Source: Pseudobdellovibrio sp031428275
Lineage (GTDB): Bacteria > Bdellovibrionota > Bdellovibrionia > Bdellovibrionales > Bdellovibrionaceae
Assembly: GCA_031428275.1 (NCBI GenBank)
Contig: JANPPC010000043.1
Location: 102,656-166,655, forward strand
Direction of reading: 5' to 3'
DNA length: 64,000 nt
Translations under genes and position numbers: made by a program
In this document: piece by piece, positions 7,321-16,358 of the stretch
Numbering within the stretch: the stretch's first letter is position 1
How the letters are laid out: each line of letters begins with the position of its first letter
The notes under the pieces: model-generated
What the model was told of the DNA's origin: nothing
The model's database searches: none
What the model saw: only the letters and a program-made list of their open reading frames with translations

Positions 7321-9575
7321 GCCGAAGTTGTACCGCAATTGGTGCAACGATAGCAACCCGATTCAAGAATGGTTTGGTGACCGCACTCAGAACACAAGGG
7401 GTACGAAGGCGACGAGCTTGGCGACGACAAAGGTTGAACAAATTTACTGCCGTCGCGGTAAATGGCGACCGATTTCAAACCCAACTTCCACGCGGTTTGA
7501 TACGTGCGACTAACGTCTTCGACTGTTGATTCGGCTGGAAGATTAACGGTTTTAGAGATGGCTCCGCTGATAAAAGGTTGCACGGCCGCCATCATTTTTA
7601 AATGCGCTTCAGGAGACAAGGCTAAATCACCCGTCGCGCAGGCAAAAAGAGCCAAGTGTTCTTTCTTTATCGAAGAACTAATAATTGAAGATTTTTCTAG
7701 TAACTGTAATTTAATTTTTTTTATTTCAACGATCGAATATTTTAATTTCCTTAAAACCGCTTCGACCGATTGATTGACGATCTTGATACTTCCGCCGCCC
7801 GCTAGTTTTTTATTTTTAACCAGCGAAAAATCAGGCTCGATGCCCGTGGTATCGCAGTCCATAACTAAACCGATGGTTCCGGTCGGAGCAATCACCGTCG
7901 CTTGCGCATTACGAAAGCCGTGAAGCTTGCCATTTTTATATGTTTCATCCCAGATTGTTTTTGCCGCCGCTGAAAAGCCTTTTGGCAACTTCGACCAATC
8001 GATTTTTGCGACCGAATTTTGATGTTTTTTAATTACAGCCAGCATACAGATTTTATTTTTCTTAAAACCAGCGAAAGCCCCGCGCTGTTCAGCCATTTCG
8101 CTGCTGGTGCGATAAGCCACACCCGAAATCACGGCCGTCAGAAAACCAGCCCACGCCCGCGCTTCGTCTGAATCATAAGCTAAGCCCATCCGCATCAGCA
8201 TAGAACCTAAATTCGCAAAGCCTAAGCCCAAGGGGCGGTAATCATGCGAATTCTGAGCAATCTTCGCGGTTGGGTAACTTGAAAAATCAACTAAGCATTC
8301 TTGTGCGATAAATAAGGTGCGCGCCACGTGGATCAGTTCATCTAATTTTAAATTTTGCTGTTCGTCTAAAAAATTCACTAAATTAATTGAGGCTAAGTTA
8401 CAGGCCGAATCATCTAAGAACATATATTCTGAACACGGGTTACTGGCACGAATCACGTCGGTCGTGCTGCACGTATTGTAATGGTTGATCGTATCTTCAA
8501 ATTGTAAACCGGGGTCCGCGCACTGCCAGGCAGCCACACAGATTTGCTTCCACAGCTGATCAACGCCGACGGTTTTCAACGTTTTGTTTGAATTGCGCGA
8601 CCTTAAAGCCCAGTTCGCAGAGCTGCCGATTTTTTTCATAAAACGATCTGGTATTCGAAGTGAGTTATTGGCGTTCTGCCCCGAAACAGTTTTATAAGCT
8701 TCGCCGTCTAATTCAGAAGAATAACCTTCAGCTACTAAAGCTAAAGCCTTTTTTTCTTCTTTCATTTTCCACGCGATAAAATCTTCGACTTCGGGATGGT
8801 CTAAATCTAAACACACCATCTTGGCCGCACGGCGGGTTGTACCACCCGACTTGATCGCGCCGGCCGATTTATCTAAAACTTCTAAGAATGAAATCAGGCC
8901 CGAACTTGAACCGCCGGTTGAAAGCTCTTCGTGTTTTGAACGAAGCGTAGAAAAATTAGTGCCCGAACCCGAACCGTACTTAAAAAGCTTAGCTTCGGTT
9001 TTCACTAACTCAAAAATAGATTCAATTGAGTCTTCGACAGACTGAATAAAACACGCCGAACTTTGCGGACGTAAATAAGCATCGGTTACTTTTTCAATTT
9101 TTTTACTTTTGAAATTAAGGGCGTAGTGATCGCTTTTTGAAGAAAGCTTGTAAGCTTCTTTTAGACCCACGTTAAACCAAACCGGTGAATTAAAAGCTGC
9201 CATTTGCGAATACAAAATATACTTAAGCTCTTCGGCAAATTCTTTCACTTCGTTAGTTGATTTGAATAATTCGCTGGAGCTAGCCGCCGCACCTAAGCCT
9301 AAACCAATACGCTCTATCAAAGCTTCGATCGAGCTTTCTTTTTTTACAGATCGTCGAAAGTATTTACTAGCTGCGATATCGACGGCAGTCTGCGACCAGT
9401 GGGCCGGTGCCTTAATATTAGTTTTTGCATAATAAACCTCACGAGCGCCGTCTTTAGTTTCAGCCGCCTGGATCAAAGCATCAAATTTCTTCCACTTAAA
9501 ATAAGAACGAGCCTGCGACGTTTTAGTTTTACGCACGAAATAAGGCTGAAAGAAGGGCTTTTTTTGACTCGCCAT
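7308..9575 (-). CDS. nrdJ: adenosylcobalamin-dependent ribonucleotide reductase (class II)
   Basis: This enzyme reduces ribonucleotides to deoxyribonucleotides using a B12-generated thiyl radical, independent of oxygen. In the 755-residue protein the class II signatures are the SSACFIQSVEDSIESIF block with the redox cysteine near residue 175, GSGTNFSTLRS, the active-site NPCSEYMFLDDSACNLASINL (Cys381-x-Glu383), and the loop VIAPTGTIGLVMDCDTTGIEPDFSLV. The C-terminus carries CxxC pairs (CSECGHQ, CYRCTNCG) typical of the zinc/redox tail. I placed the start at the ATG at 9575 (MASQKKPFF); the longer frame to 9617 would overlap the divergent desulfurase gene. It supplies DNA precursors, and would make the cell depend on cobalamin unless another reductase exists elsewhere. 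Confidence 0.95.
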   Translation of the reverse strand: MASQKKPFFQPYFVRKTKTSQARSYFKWKKFDALIQAAETKDGAREVYYAKTNIKAPAHWSQTAVDIAASKYFRRSVKKESSIEALIERIGLGLGAAASSSELFKSTNEVKEFAEELKYILYSQMAAFNSPVWFNVGLKEAYKLSSKSDHYALNFKSKKIEKVTDAYLRPQSSACFIQSVEDSIESIFELVKTEAKLFKYGSGSGTNFSTLRSKHEELSTGGSSSGLISFLEVLDKSAGAIKSGGTTRRAAKMVCLDLDHPEVEDFIAWKMKEEKKALALVAEGYSSELDGEAYKTVSGQNANNSLRIPDRFMKKIGSSANWALRSRNSNKTLKTVGVDQLWKQICVAAWQCADPGLQFEDTINHYNTCSTTDVIRASNPCSEYMFLDDSACNLASINLVNFLDEQQNLKLDELIHVARTLFIAQECLVDFSSYPTAKIAQNSHDYRPLGLGFANLGSMLMRMGLAYDSDEARAWAGFLTAVISGVAYRTSSEMAEQRGAFAGFKKNKICMLAVIKKHQNSVAKIDWSKLPKGFSAAAKTIWDETYKNGKLHGFRNAQATVIAPTGTIGLVMDCDTTGIEPDFSLVKNKKLAGGGSIKIVNQSVEAVLRKLKYSIVEIKKIKLQLLEKSSIISSSIKKEHLALFACATGDLALSPEAHLKMMAAVQPFISGAISKTVNLPAESTVEDVSRTYQTAWKLGLKSVAIYRDGSKFVQPLSSPSSSPSYPLCSECGHQTILESGCYRCTNCGTTSACAS

Positions 9576-9611
9576 AGATTTATAGAGTAATCTCGCCGTG
9601 AGAGGCAGTAA

Positions 9612-10769
9612 ATGCAAAAACCGATATACCTAGACTACAACGCAACGACACCTGTAGACCCCCGCGTGATCGACGCGATGCTGCCTTACTTTACGAATGA
9701 TTTTGGTAACCCAGCTAATACTTTAAATTCTTACGGTTGGGCCGCCGAGAACGGCGTTAAAAAAGCTGCCGAACAGGCCGCACGCCTCATTCACTGTAAA
9801 CCCAATGAACTGGTTTGGAACGCCGGAGCCACTGAAGGCAATAACTCGGTGGTGTTTGGTCTGATTCGTAAACTGAAAAATGAAACCCCCGATACCCCGA
9901 TTCACTTTATCACTTCAAACGCCGAACACTGGAGCGTTCTAAATTCTTTCAAGGCCGCAGAGAAATATGAAAATATTCAGGTGACATATATTCCGGTTAA
10001 TTCGGAAGGCCTCGTCAGCGTCGACGAATTAAAAAAACACATTCGACCTGAGACAAGATTAGTTAGCTTGATTTGGGTGAATAACGAAATTGGTTCGATC
10101 AACGCAGTCAAAGAACTTTCGCAATTTTGCCAAGATCATCAAATTTATTTTCATACCGACGCTACGCAGGCCGTGGGTAAAATTGAAGTGAACTTAGAAA
10201 AAACGCCCGTCCATTTTTTAACATTTTCGGCGCACAAATTCTATGGCCCTAAGGGCGTCGGTGCTTTATATATTCGTTCACAAAACCCCAGCATTCAGAT
10301 TGAGCCTTTTGTTTTAGGTGGAGGCCAGCAGAATAATCGCAGATCAGGTACTTTAAACGTACCCGGCATTGTCGGTGCAGGTGCAGCCGCTGCGATTTGC
10401 GAAAAAGAAATGGCCGAAGATTCAGCCCGCACGAAATATTTTTGTAATGAGCTCTATTCGCTAGTAAAGGCCGAAATACCCAGCGTCGAAATTAACGGTC
10501 CCGCTTTAACTCGCCGCTCACCAATTAATTTAAGTTTAATGATGCCCGCGATGATTGATTTATTTCTACCTGCACTTTCTGGCTTAGCTTTCAGCCAGGG
10601 ATCGGCCTGCAACACGGGCGAAACAAGCAGCAGTCACGTATTATCGGCTATTGGCCGCAGCCCAGCCCAAGCCAGCCGCACAATACGACTCTCTTTAGGA
10701 CGCTGGACAAAAGACAGCGAAATCAAAGAAGCCGCCCGATTAATTTGTAATGCTTTTAAGGGCATCTAA
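9612..10769 (+). CDS. cysteine desulfurase, NifS/IscS family
   Basis: A pyridoxal-phosphate enzyme that removes sulfur from cysteine for iron-sulfur cluster and other thio-cofactor synthesis. The 385-residue protein opens with the family motif YLDYNATTPVDPRV, has HTDATQAVGK (cofactor-contacting Asp/His), and the lysine that binds the cofactor in FSAHKFYGPKGVGALY. The sulfur-carrying cysteine sits in GSACNTGETSSSHVL near residue 330. GAGAGG at 9600-9605 is well spaced from the ATG. It is divergent from nrdJ across 36 bases and is followed 16 bases later by an IscA-like gene, which supports a role in cluster assembly. No IscU scaffold gene is in the window. Confidence 0.92.
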   Translation: MQKPIYLDYNATTPVDPRVIDAMLPYFTNDFGNPANTLNSYGWAAENGVKKAAEQAARLIHCKPNELVWNAGATEGNNSVVFGLIRKLKNETPDTPIHFITSNAEHWSVLNSFKAAEKYENIQVTYIPVNSEGLVSVDELKKHIRPETRLVSLIWVNNEIGSINAVKELSQFCQDHQIYFHTDATQAVGKIEVNLEKTPVHFLTFSAHKFYGPKGVGALYIRSQNPSIQIEPFVLGGGQQNNRRSGTLNVPGIVGAGAAAAICEKEMAEDSARTKYFCNELYSLVKAEIPSVEINGPALTRRSPINLSLMMPAMIDLFLPALSGLAFSQGSACNTGETSSSHVLSAIGRSPAQASRTIRLSLGRWTKDSEIKEAARLICNAFKGI

Positions 10770-10785
10770 AGCTATACTGAGCAAT

Positions 10786-11112
10786 ATGATACAAATTAGT
10801 GAATCAGCCTCAACAAAAATTTTAGCCCTTAAAAAAGAAGATAATAAACCATCTGAAGCTTTCTTACGTGTTGAAGTAAAAAAAGGTGGATGCTCGGGCC
10901 TATCATACAAAATGGATTTTGACACGACCATGAAAGAAGGCGACAAAGCTTTCGAGGCTTACGGCCAAAAAATCGTGGTCGATTCACAAAGTTTTTTATA
11001 CCTGATCGGAATGGAGCTTGATTATTCGGGCGGCCTAAACGGCAAAGGTTTCGTTTTCAACAACCCGAACGCGACAAAGAATTGCGGCTGCGGTTCTAGT
11101 TTCAACGTCTAA
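10786..11112 (+). CDS. IscA/ErpA-type iron-sulfur carrier (HesB family)
   Basis: A 108-residue A-type carrier that receives iron-sulfur clusters and hands them to target proteins. It shows the three conserved cysteines of the family: one in VKKGGCSGLSYKM and two in the C-terminal NCGCGSSF motif. The N-terminal ISESASTKILALKK helix and the FNNPNATKNCGCG ending are typical. The ATG at 10786 gives a normal N-terminus; a longer in-frame start at 10750 would lie inside the desulfurase gene. The short spacing behind the desulfurase gene indicates one transcription unit. Which of IscA, ErpA or SufA it corresponds to cannot be decided from this sequence. Confidence 0.9.
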   Translation: MIQISESASTKILALKKEDNKPSEAFLRVEVKKGGCSGLSYKMDFDTTMKEGDKAFEAYGQKIVVDSQSFLYLIGMELDYSGGLNGKGFVFNNPNATKNCGCGSSFNV

Positions 11113-11149
11113 TTATCCTCTAACCCGCAGATTATCCACGTATTATTTT

Positions 11150-11776
11150 TTAAGGGCACAGCCAGGTTTGATCGATTGGTTTTTTTTGACCCTCACCAAA
11201 TTTGTATAGCGCTCGGCGATGTCCATCGCGGGCTAAAAGTAACCATTCGATTTCTTCGATAACAAAGGTAACAACCGCAAAATGATTAAAACCAATTTCC
11301 GTCGATTGCAATTGTAAGTCAGCCGAGCTGGTTTCTTGATTGAGGCCACTACCCGCTTCTTCTAAAGAACTACCCGGTGACGAAACTAAGTAGCAGCGCC
11401 TTGAGGCAACACTTAAGCGCTGCCAACTTTCTTTAGCCACTTCGTTATTATAATTTAAAATCGTGCGGCCTCGAAATCTAATTTGGTATTTTTTTTTGTG
11501 ACTGTAACCTAAAAAACTTGTCTTTACATTTTGCGAAAGTTCGACGAATTTTTTTGATCTCGAATCAGTATGGAAGGCAATCGAGTTTGCTTCCCAATCG
11601 ACCGAACGTAGAATCACAGTTCTAACTTCGGGGTAGGCAGTTCCTATCGTGACTAGATAAACTTGGTGAAGCTCGTGCCTTACGTCGACGATGGCTCTAG
11701 ACAATTGATGACGAAGAAACTCTAATGTTTGGCTTAAATCGTTTCGATAATCGTCATTCAACAGAAGCTCCGCCAT
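11150..11776 (-). CDS. pyridoxamine 5'-phosphate oxidase-like FMN-binding protein
   Basis: A 208-residue soluble protein with the split-barrel pattern of the pyridoxamine-phosphate-oxidase-like flavoproteins: VYLVTIGTAYPEVRTVILRSVDWEANSIAFHTDSRS, then a strand-loop QIRFRGRTILN, and a closing WLLLARDGHRRALYKFG segment resembling the oxidase C-terminal region. The R-T-V-I-L-R and T-D-S-R-S-K-K segments match the FMN-phosphate contacts in this fold. The known vitamin B6 enzyme ends in a conserved RLxP motif, which is replaced here by a divergent tail, so substrate assignment is open; it may be one of the heme- or flavin-handling relatives. Confidence 0.75.
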   Translation of the reverse strand: MAELLLNDDYRNDLSQTLEFLRHQLSRAIVDVRHELHQVYLVTIGTAYPEVRTVILRSVDWEANSIAFHTDSRSKKFVELSQNVKTSFLGYSHKKKYQIRFRGRTILNYNNEVAKESWQRLSVASRRCYLVSSPGSSLEEAGSGLNQETSSADLQLQSTEIGFNHFAVVTFVIEEIEWLLLARDGHRRALYKFGEGQKKPIDQTWLCP

Positions 11777-11950
11777 TTTTTATTATAGCATCGTATACTC
11801 ATTCGAAAGATTGTTGAATAAACTTTTTGTTGCACTATCTTCTAATGATGGCCTTACACACTTTCAAGTTGCAGGTACCATTCACAAAGTAGCCGTGTTA
11901 CTACAATATCGTTTCGATATAACTCGAAACTAATCCAAAGGAGACAATAA

Positions 11951-12376
11951 ATGTCTAACCAAACACATGATATCGTAGATACAGCAGTTGCCGCCGGCAC
12001 ATTCAAAACTTTAGTTGCAGCAGTCGGAGCCGCAGCTTTAGTTGAAACTTTAAAAAGCGCTGGCCCTTTCACAGTATTTGCACCAAGCGATGAGGCTTTT
12101 GCAAAATTACCAGCGGGCACCGTTGAAAGTCTTATCAAACCCGAAAATAAAGCGAAGCTTGCAGCTATTTTGAAGTTTCACGTGATGTCTGGAAAAGTAA
12201 TGGCGTCAGATGTAACCGGAAAAGTTTTATCGCCAGCTTCAGTTCACGGCGAAAACCTGCATGTTGACGGAACACACGGTGTAACTGTAAACGGAGCAAA
12301 AGTTGTTGCGGCCGATATATCTTGCACAAATGGCGTTATCCACGTGATCGATACAGTGATCATGCCAAAGCATTAA
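11951..12376 (+). CDS. fasciclin (FAS1) domain protein
   Basis: A 141-residue protein made of one FAS1 domain. The two family boxes are visible: GPFTVFAPSDEAFAKLP near residue 40 and the closing NGVIHVIDTVIMP at the end. FAS1 domains act in adhesion or matrix interactions. Most bacterial examples are exported, but this one starts MSNQTHDIVDTAVAAG with no signal peptide, which places it in the cytoplasm unless exported another way. AAAGGAGA precedes the ATG at good spacing. A small inverted repeat (ATATCG-TTT-CGATAT, 11906-11920) lies just upstream, and a terminator follows at 12407-12443, so it forms its own unit. Confidence 0.85.
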   Translation: MSNQTHDIVDTAVAAGTFKTLVAAVGAAALVETLKSAGPFTVFAPSDEAFAKLPAGTVESLIKPENKAKLAAILKFHVMSGKVMASDVTGKVLSPASVHGENLHVDGTHGVTVNGAKVVAADISCTNGVIHVIDTVIMPKH

Positions 12377-12406
12377 TCTTTATTCTTTAAAGATTCAAAC
12401 TTTGAT

Positions 12407-12443
12407 TGAGCCCTTGAACTAAAATTCAGGGGCTTTATTTTTC
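12407..12443 (+). terminator. terminator after the fasciclin gene
   Basis: AGCCCTTGAA at 12409-12418 pairs with TTCAGGGGCT at 12425-12434 (one G-T wobble), followed by TTATTTTT. This is a Rho-independent terminator for the FAS1 gene. Confidence 0.8.
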
Positions 12444-12515
12444 GAAGTACGAAATCTGAATGCAACGCCGATGACAATTTGACAGCGCTGGCAGTTTTAA
12501 GACTAAGCCTTCGCT

Positions 12516-12935
12516 CTAACTTTTCTTGTCTGGTGGCTGATTTTTCTTCGGCGGATTGTTCGATAAAATCATCGTGTCTTGAACGGCCGAAAGTTGAGAC
12601 GTATCTTTTTGCTTAAAGCCTTTTACTTTTTTCTGTGTATCGACTTTATTTAATTGCTCGGTTAAATCAACCGTGACCGAACCAAAACAACGAACCTGAC
12701 AGGCTAAACGACGGCCATCTAAGTAATAACTGGTACCTATTAAATTCAATTCTGCTTTACCCGGCTCGGGGATCGAATTATCACCTTCGATAATTTTTAC
12801 GCGACATTCAGCGCACGAAGCAATTCCGCCGCAGATTGATTTAATTTTTAAACCATTTTCGGTCGCGATTTTCAGAAGTGATTTTGACGGATCAACATCG
12901 ACTTCAATATTTTGAGGCATGAATTTAATTTTCAT
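12516..12935 (-). CDS. [2Fe-2S] plant-type ferredoxin
   Basis: A 139-residue electron carrier with the adrenodoxin/plant-type ferredoxin pattern. Cysteines appear as SICGGIASCAECRV (C-x5-C-x2-C) and a fourth in RRLACQVRC, the arrangement that holds a [2Fe-2S] cluster. The N-terminal KIKFMPQNIEVDVDPSKSLL strand pair is typical. After residue 95 a Lys/Gln/Ser-rich tail of some 45 residues extends beyond the usual domain and ends in NPPKKNQPPDKKS. I chose the ATG at 12935 because GGAAG lies five bases before it; an ATG at 12947, four bases after the tyrS stop, lacks such a site. It follows tyrS and may share its transcript. The redox partner is unknown. Confidence 0.88.
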   Translation of the reverse strand: MKIKFMPQNIEVDVDPSKSLLKIATENGLKIKSICGGIASCAECRVKIIEGDNSIPEPGKAELNLIGTSYYLDGRRLACQVRCFGSVTVDLTEQLNKVDTQKKVKGFKQKDTSQLSAVQDTMILSNNPPKKNQPPDKKS

Positions 12936-12951
12936 TTTTGCTTCCATGGCA

Positions 12952-14184
12952 CTACAGCACCACTATCTTTATAAATTTTTTCTTACCGGCTTTAATCACC
13001 ATTGAGTCGCCAGCCTTCAGATCTAGTTTCAATTTCGCATCAGCTACTTTTTGCTGATCGATTTGAACTCCCCCGCCCGTTATCAAGCGAGTCGCTTCAC
13101 CGTTTGAAGTTGATAAACCCGCTTGCACCATCAAGAGCGTTAAGCCCACAGACTGTGCGCTTATTTTAAATTCTTCAATGACATCTGGCATTCCCTTATC
13201 AGAGAATATTCGATTGAATTCATCTACCGCTGCTTGGCCTGCCGCCGCAGAATGGAAGCGCGTTACTAACATCTTTGCTAATTCGACTTTAACATCACGT
13301 GGGTGTTTTTTACCTTCTTGCACGTCTTTTTTTAGCTGCGCCAATTCGCTTGGCTTCATGCTGGTCAATAGCTCGTAGTAGCGATACATCAGCTCGTCAG
13401 AGACACGCATCGTTTTACCGAACATGTCTTTTGGGTTTTCATCAACGCCGATGTAATTATCTAAAGACTTAGACATTTTATTCACGCCGTCTAGGCCCTC
13501 TAAAATCGGCATCGTTAAAATACATTGCTGCTCAACGCCGTAGGCTGATTGTAATTCGCGACCCACCAGTAAGTTAAACTTCTGGTCCGTGCCACCTAAT
13601 TCAAGATCTGACCTAAGCGCCACCGAATCGTAACCTTGGCAAAGCGGATACATAAATTCATGAAGTGAAATGGGTACGTTTGCTTTATAACGTTTCGTAA
13701 AATCGTCGCGCTCAAGCATTTGTGCGACCGTATACTTCGCCGATAGTTTAATAAAATCGATCGAAGTTAGTTTTAATAACCACGTTGAATTGTAAACAAT
13801 TTCGGTTTTCTCGGGATCTAAGATTTTAAAAATTTGTTTCGCGTACGTTCGGCCGTTCGATTCAATTTCTTCGCGGGTTAAAATCGGGCGCGTTGTGTTT
13901 TTACCCGATGGGTCGCCGATTAAAGCCGTAAAATCACCGATTAAAAACTGAATATGGTGACCTAAATCTTGCAGAGTTTTTAGCTTATTAATTACGACCG
14001 TGTGACCGATATGAATATCAGGTCGGCTGGGGTCGGCACCTAACTTAATATTTAACGGCTTCTTTTTTTCAGAACTTTTTTTAAGTTTCTTTAAAAATTC
14101 AGCATCGTTGATGAAATCAACGGTGCCGTGCTTGATGAGTTCAAGCTGTTCTTCAGGTGGTAAAAAATTCGTCTGCATCGCCAT
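12952..14184 (-). CDS. tyrS: tyrosyl-tRNA synthetase
   Basis: A class I aminoacyl-tRNA synthetase that charges tRNA-Tyr. The 410-residue protein has the HIGH signature in DPSRPDIHIGHTVV near residue 60, the tyrosine-pocket segment FMYPLCQGYDSVAL, the KMSKS loop in NKMSKSLDNYIG, and a C-terminal S4 RNA-binding domain (about residues 345-410, including ATRLITGGGVQID). AGGAAG lies seven bases before the ATG at 14184. It sits 23 bases downstream of rny, in a leftward series with the cyclo-ligase and zapA, so it is probably transcribed with them. No T-box leader is present. Confidence 0.95.
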   Translation of the reverse strand: MAMQTNFLPPEEQLELIKHGTVDFINDAEFLKKLKKSSEKKKPLNIKLGADPSRPDIHIGHTVVINKLKTLQDLGHHIQFLIGDFTALIGDPSGKNTTRPILTREEIESNGRTYAKQIFKILDPEKTEIVYNSTWLLKLTSIDFIKLSAKYTVAQMLERDDFTKRYKANVPISLHEFMYPLCQGYDSVALRSDLELGGTDQKFNLLVGRELQSAYGVEQQCILTMPILEGLDGVNKMSKSLDNYIGVDENPKDMFGKTMRVSDELMYRYYELLTSMKPSELAQLKKDVQEGKKHPRDVKVELAKMLVTRFHSAAAGQAAVDEFNRIFSDKGMPDVIEEFKISAQSVGLTLLMVQAGLSTSNGEATRLITGGGVQIDQQKVADAKLKLDLKAGDSMVIKAGKKKFIKIVVL

Positions 14185-14207
14185 GTCGCTTCTTCCTATG
14201 CCCAGCC

Positions 14208-15770
14208 CTAGCGAGCGATCTCAACCGCGCGAGTTTCGCGAACAATCGTGACTTTTACTTGGCCCACATGCGGAAGTTCGCGTTCGATTTTCTTTACGAT
14301 ATCGCGCGCAAGCATCAAACTTTGATCGTCAGTTACACGCGAGCTTTCAACTAGAACGCGCACTTCGCGACCGGCTTGCACCGCCACTGATTTAAGAACT
14401 CCGTCGAAAGAATTAGAAATTGATTCCAAATCTTTTAAACGGTTAATAAAATTATCCATCTGTTGGCGACGAGCACCCGGACGAGCATTCGATAAAATAT
14501 TTGCCGAGTGAACAATCCACGCTAACGCTGAATTTGGCTTTTCGCTGTCGTGATGCGCGCGGATCGCGTGAACAATCTCTTCGCTTTCACCAAATTTCTT
14601 CGCTAGGTCGGCGCCTACGTTAGCGTAGTTGCCTTCGAAAGTGTGATCAGCGGCTAAACCGATGTTATGTAATAAACCGGCGCGTTTAGCGATCTTAATG
14701 TTCATACCAATTTCGGCCGCCAATAAACCCGATATATGTGCCACTTCTAAAGCGTGGTTTAATGCATTCTGAGCATGTGTGCTGCGGTATTTTAAACTAC
14801 CTAGCATTTTTACCAATTCATTATGAATTTGCGTAATGCCAAGTTCGACGACGACTTTATCGCCTTCTTCCTTCATTGATTTGGCTAATTCTAATTTTTG
14901 TTTTTCAACAACTTCTTCGATGCGGGCCGGGTGCACGCGACCGTCTTCCATTAACTTATCAACTGTACGACGAGCCAATTCGCGGCGGATCGGATCAAAA
15001 CCCGAAATCACAATTGTTTCGGGAGTATCATCAACGATCAAATCGACTCCGCATAAAGCTTCAAGCGTTCTGATGTTACGACCCTCACGACCGATAATTT
15101 TACCTTTCATTTCGTCTGAAGTTAAACTCATGACCGATACGGTTCGCTCAGAAGTAAATTCTGAAGCGAAGCGCGCTAAAGCACGCGCTAATATATTACG
15201 TGAACGACGATCAGCCTCTTTTAAGGTTTCGTCTTCGATTTCAGAAATACGTTTACCCGCTTCTAACTTCGCCGTTTCTTCTAGTACTTGAAACAATTCG
15301 CGTTTAGCTTGGTCTTGCGACATCTGTGCAACATTTTCTAATTTTTTTTGTAAGAAAGTAGTTTGTTCAACGTTTGCGCGTTCAACTTCTTTTAAGCGAC
15401 TTTCAGAGACAACGATTTTTTCTTCGCGGTCTTTAAGCTGATTCATAAACTTATCATTTTCATCTAGGCGATGCTTAAATTGGTCTTCAACTTCTTTTAA
15501 GCGCCGCTCGAGCTGTTGCTCTTTATTTTTAAGCTGAGACTTTTGTTTGTTGATTTCGGTCTCAACATTTTTCTTAGCTTTCATTTCGAAATCTTTTGAT
15601 TTCGCATCAGAATCTTTTTTGATTTTGATAGACTCAGACTTGGCTTTGTTTAAAATGCGGTCTGCTTCTTCCCTTGCTGATTTTTTTGTATTTTGATCTT
15701 GAATACGTTTAACGGCAAACACAACGAATGCCCCAACTAAAAACCCGACCAATACGAATATTAACTCCAC
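14208..15770 (-). CDS. rny: ribonuclease Y homologue with altered HD motif
   Basis: RNase Y is a membrane-anchored endoribonuclease that starts mRNA decay. The 520-residue length and domain order fit: an N-terminal transmembrane helix (ELIFVLVGFLVGAFVVFAV), a long charged coiled coil to about residue 190, a KH domain with GKIIGREGRNIRTLE, then an HD domain and the conserved C-terminus TIVRETRAVEIAR. The key oddity is in the HD domain: the metal-binding His-Asp pair is His368-Asn369 (LLHNIGLA instead of the usual LLHDIGKA), and the following lysine is leucine. The aspartate is normally essential for catalysis, so this protein may be inactive, impaired or repurposed. The codon is an unambiguous AAC. 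Neighbours are the cyclo-ligase and tyrS. Confidence 0.93.
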   Translation of the reverse strand: MELIFVLVGFLVGAFVVFAVKRIQDQNTKKSAREEADRILNKAKSESIKIKKDSDAKSKDFEMKAKKNVETEINKQKSQLKNKEQQLERRLKEVEDQFKHRLDENDKFMNQLKDREEKIVVSESRLKEVERANVEQTTFLQKKLENVAQMSQDQAKRELFQVLEETAKLEAGKRISEIEDETLKEADRRSRNILARALARFASEFTSERTVSVMSLTSDEMKGKIIGREGRNIRTLEALCGVDLIVDDTPETIVISGFDPIRRELARRTVDKLMEDGRVHPARIEEVVEKQKLELAKSMKEEGDKVVVELGITQIHNELVKMLGSLKYRSTHAQNALNHALEVAHISGLLAAEIGMNIKIAKRAGLLHNIGLAADHTFEGNYANVGADLAKKFGESEEIVHAIRAHHDSEKPNSALAWIVHSANILSNARPGARRQQMDNFINRLKDLESISNSFDGVLKSVAVQAGREVRVLVESSRVTDDQSLMLARDIVKKIERELPHVGQVKVTIVRETRAVEIAR

Positions 15771-15791
15771 TTTAAATCTCCTTCAGAACAT

Positions 15792-16319
15792 CTACGTTTG
15801 ATAAATTGAATTTTCAGTTACGACTTTGTCACATTGAATATCATGCGCTTCATGCGGTAACTGATCGCACAAAGACATTTCAAAACAAACACCAATTTTT
15901 TTACCGCTATACTTTTCTAGGGTTCGGTCAAAAAAACCTCTTCCACGACCCAAGCGATGACCCGTTTTGCTATACGCCACGCCCGGAATTACTAAGCCTT
16001 TGATTTCACTTAAGGCCACTTCTTCACCATCTAGAGGCTCGCGCACGCCTAGACTTGAAGCTTTGAAATTTAAGTTTGAAGTTTTAAATTTAAGCATTTC
16101 ACCATCGACCAGCGGAAAGCACCATTTGATGTCTTTTGAAACCAAGCTCCAATCGATTGCTGGTTCATCAGACAAACTTTGGTAAGCGGCCCAGTAACCG
16201 TTTTGATCTTCTAATAAATCGTGTAAGTGGCTTTGAATAGCGTTTGATTTCTGAATACGTGATTCAGAATCTAAAGCCTTAAGCTGTTGTAAAATTCGCG
16301 GACGAATCTCTGATTTCAA
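15792..16319 (-). CDS. 5-formyltetrahydrofolate cyclo-ligase
   Basis: This enzyme uses ATP to convert 5-formyl-tetrahydrofolate to the 5,10-methenyl form, returning folate to one-carbon metabolism. The 175-residue protein carries the family's C-terminal signature LVIPGVAYSKTGHRLGRGRGFFDRTLEKY, which forms the nucleotide and folate site, then the IGVCFEMSLCDQLPHEAHDIQCDKVVTE block. The N-terminal basic helix (RPRILQQLKALDSESRIQKS) is also typical. It sits between zapA and rny, 40 bases after zapA. In many proteobacteria zapA and this gene flank 6S RNA, but the gap here is too small to hold it. Confidence 0.9.
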   Translation of the reverse strand: MKSEIRPRILQQLKALDSESRIQKSNAIQSHLHDLLEDQNGYWAAYQSLSDEPAIDWSLVSKDIKWCFPLVDGEMLKFKTSNLNFKASSLGVREPLDGEEVALSEIKGLVIPGVAYSKTGHRLGRGRGFFDRTLEKYSGKKIGVCFEMSLCDQLPHEAHDIQCDKVVTENSIYQT

Positions 16320-16358
16320 ATTTAAAACTCCACTTACGATAAAAGCGTCTTACGGAAA

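Noticed and set aside
9576..9617. Longer N-terminus for the ribonucleotide reductase
   Set aside because: Would overlap the start of the divergent desulfurase gene and adds residues (MHLLPLTARLLYKS) not expected in the family.
14836..15291. 151-codon rightward open frame opposite rny
   Set aside because: It lies wholly antisense to a well-conserved rny coding region, has no ribosome site, and its composition is the mirror of the coiled-coil codons.
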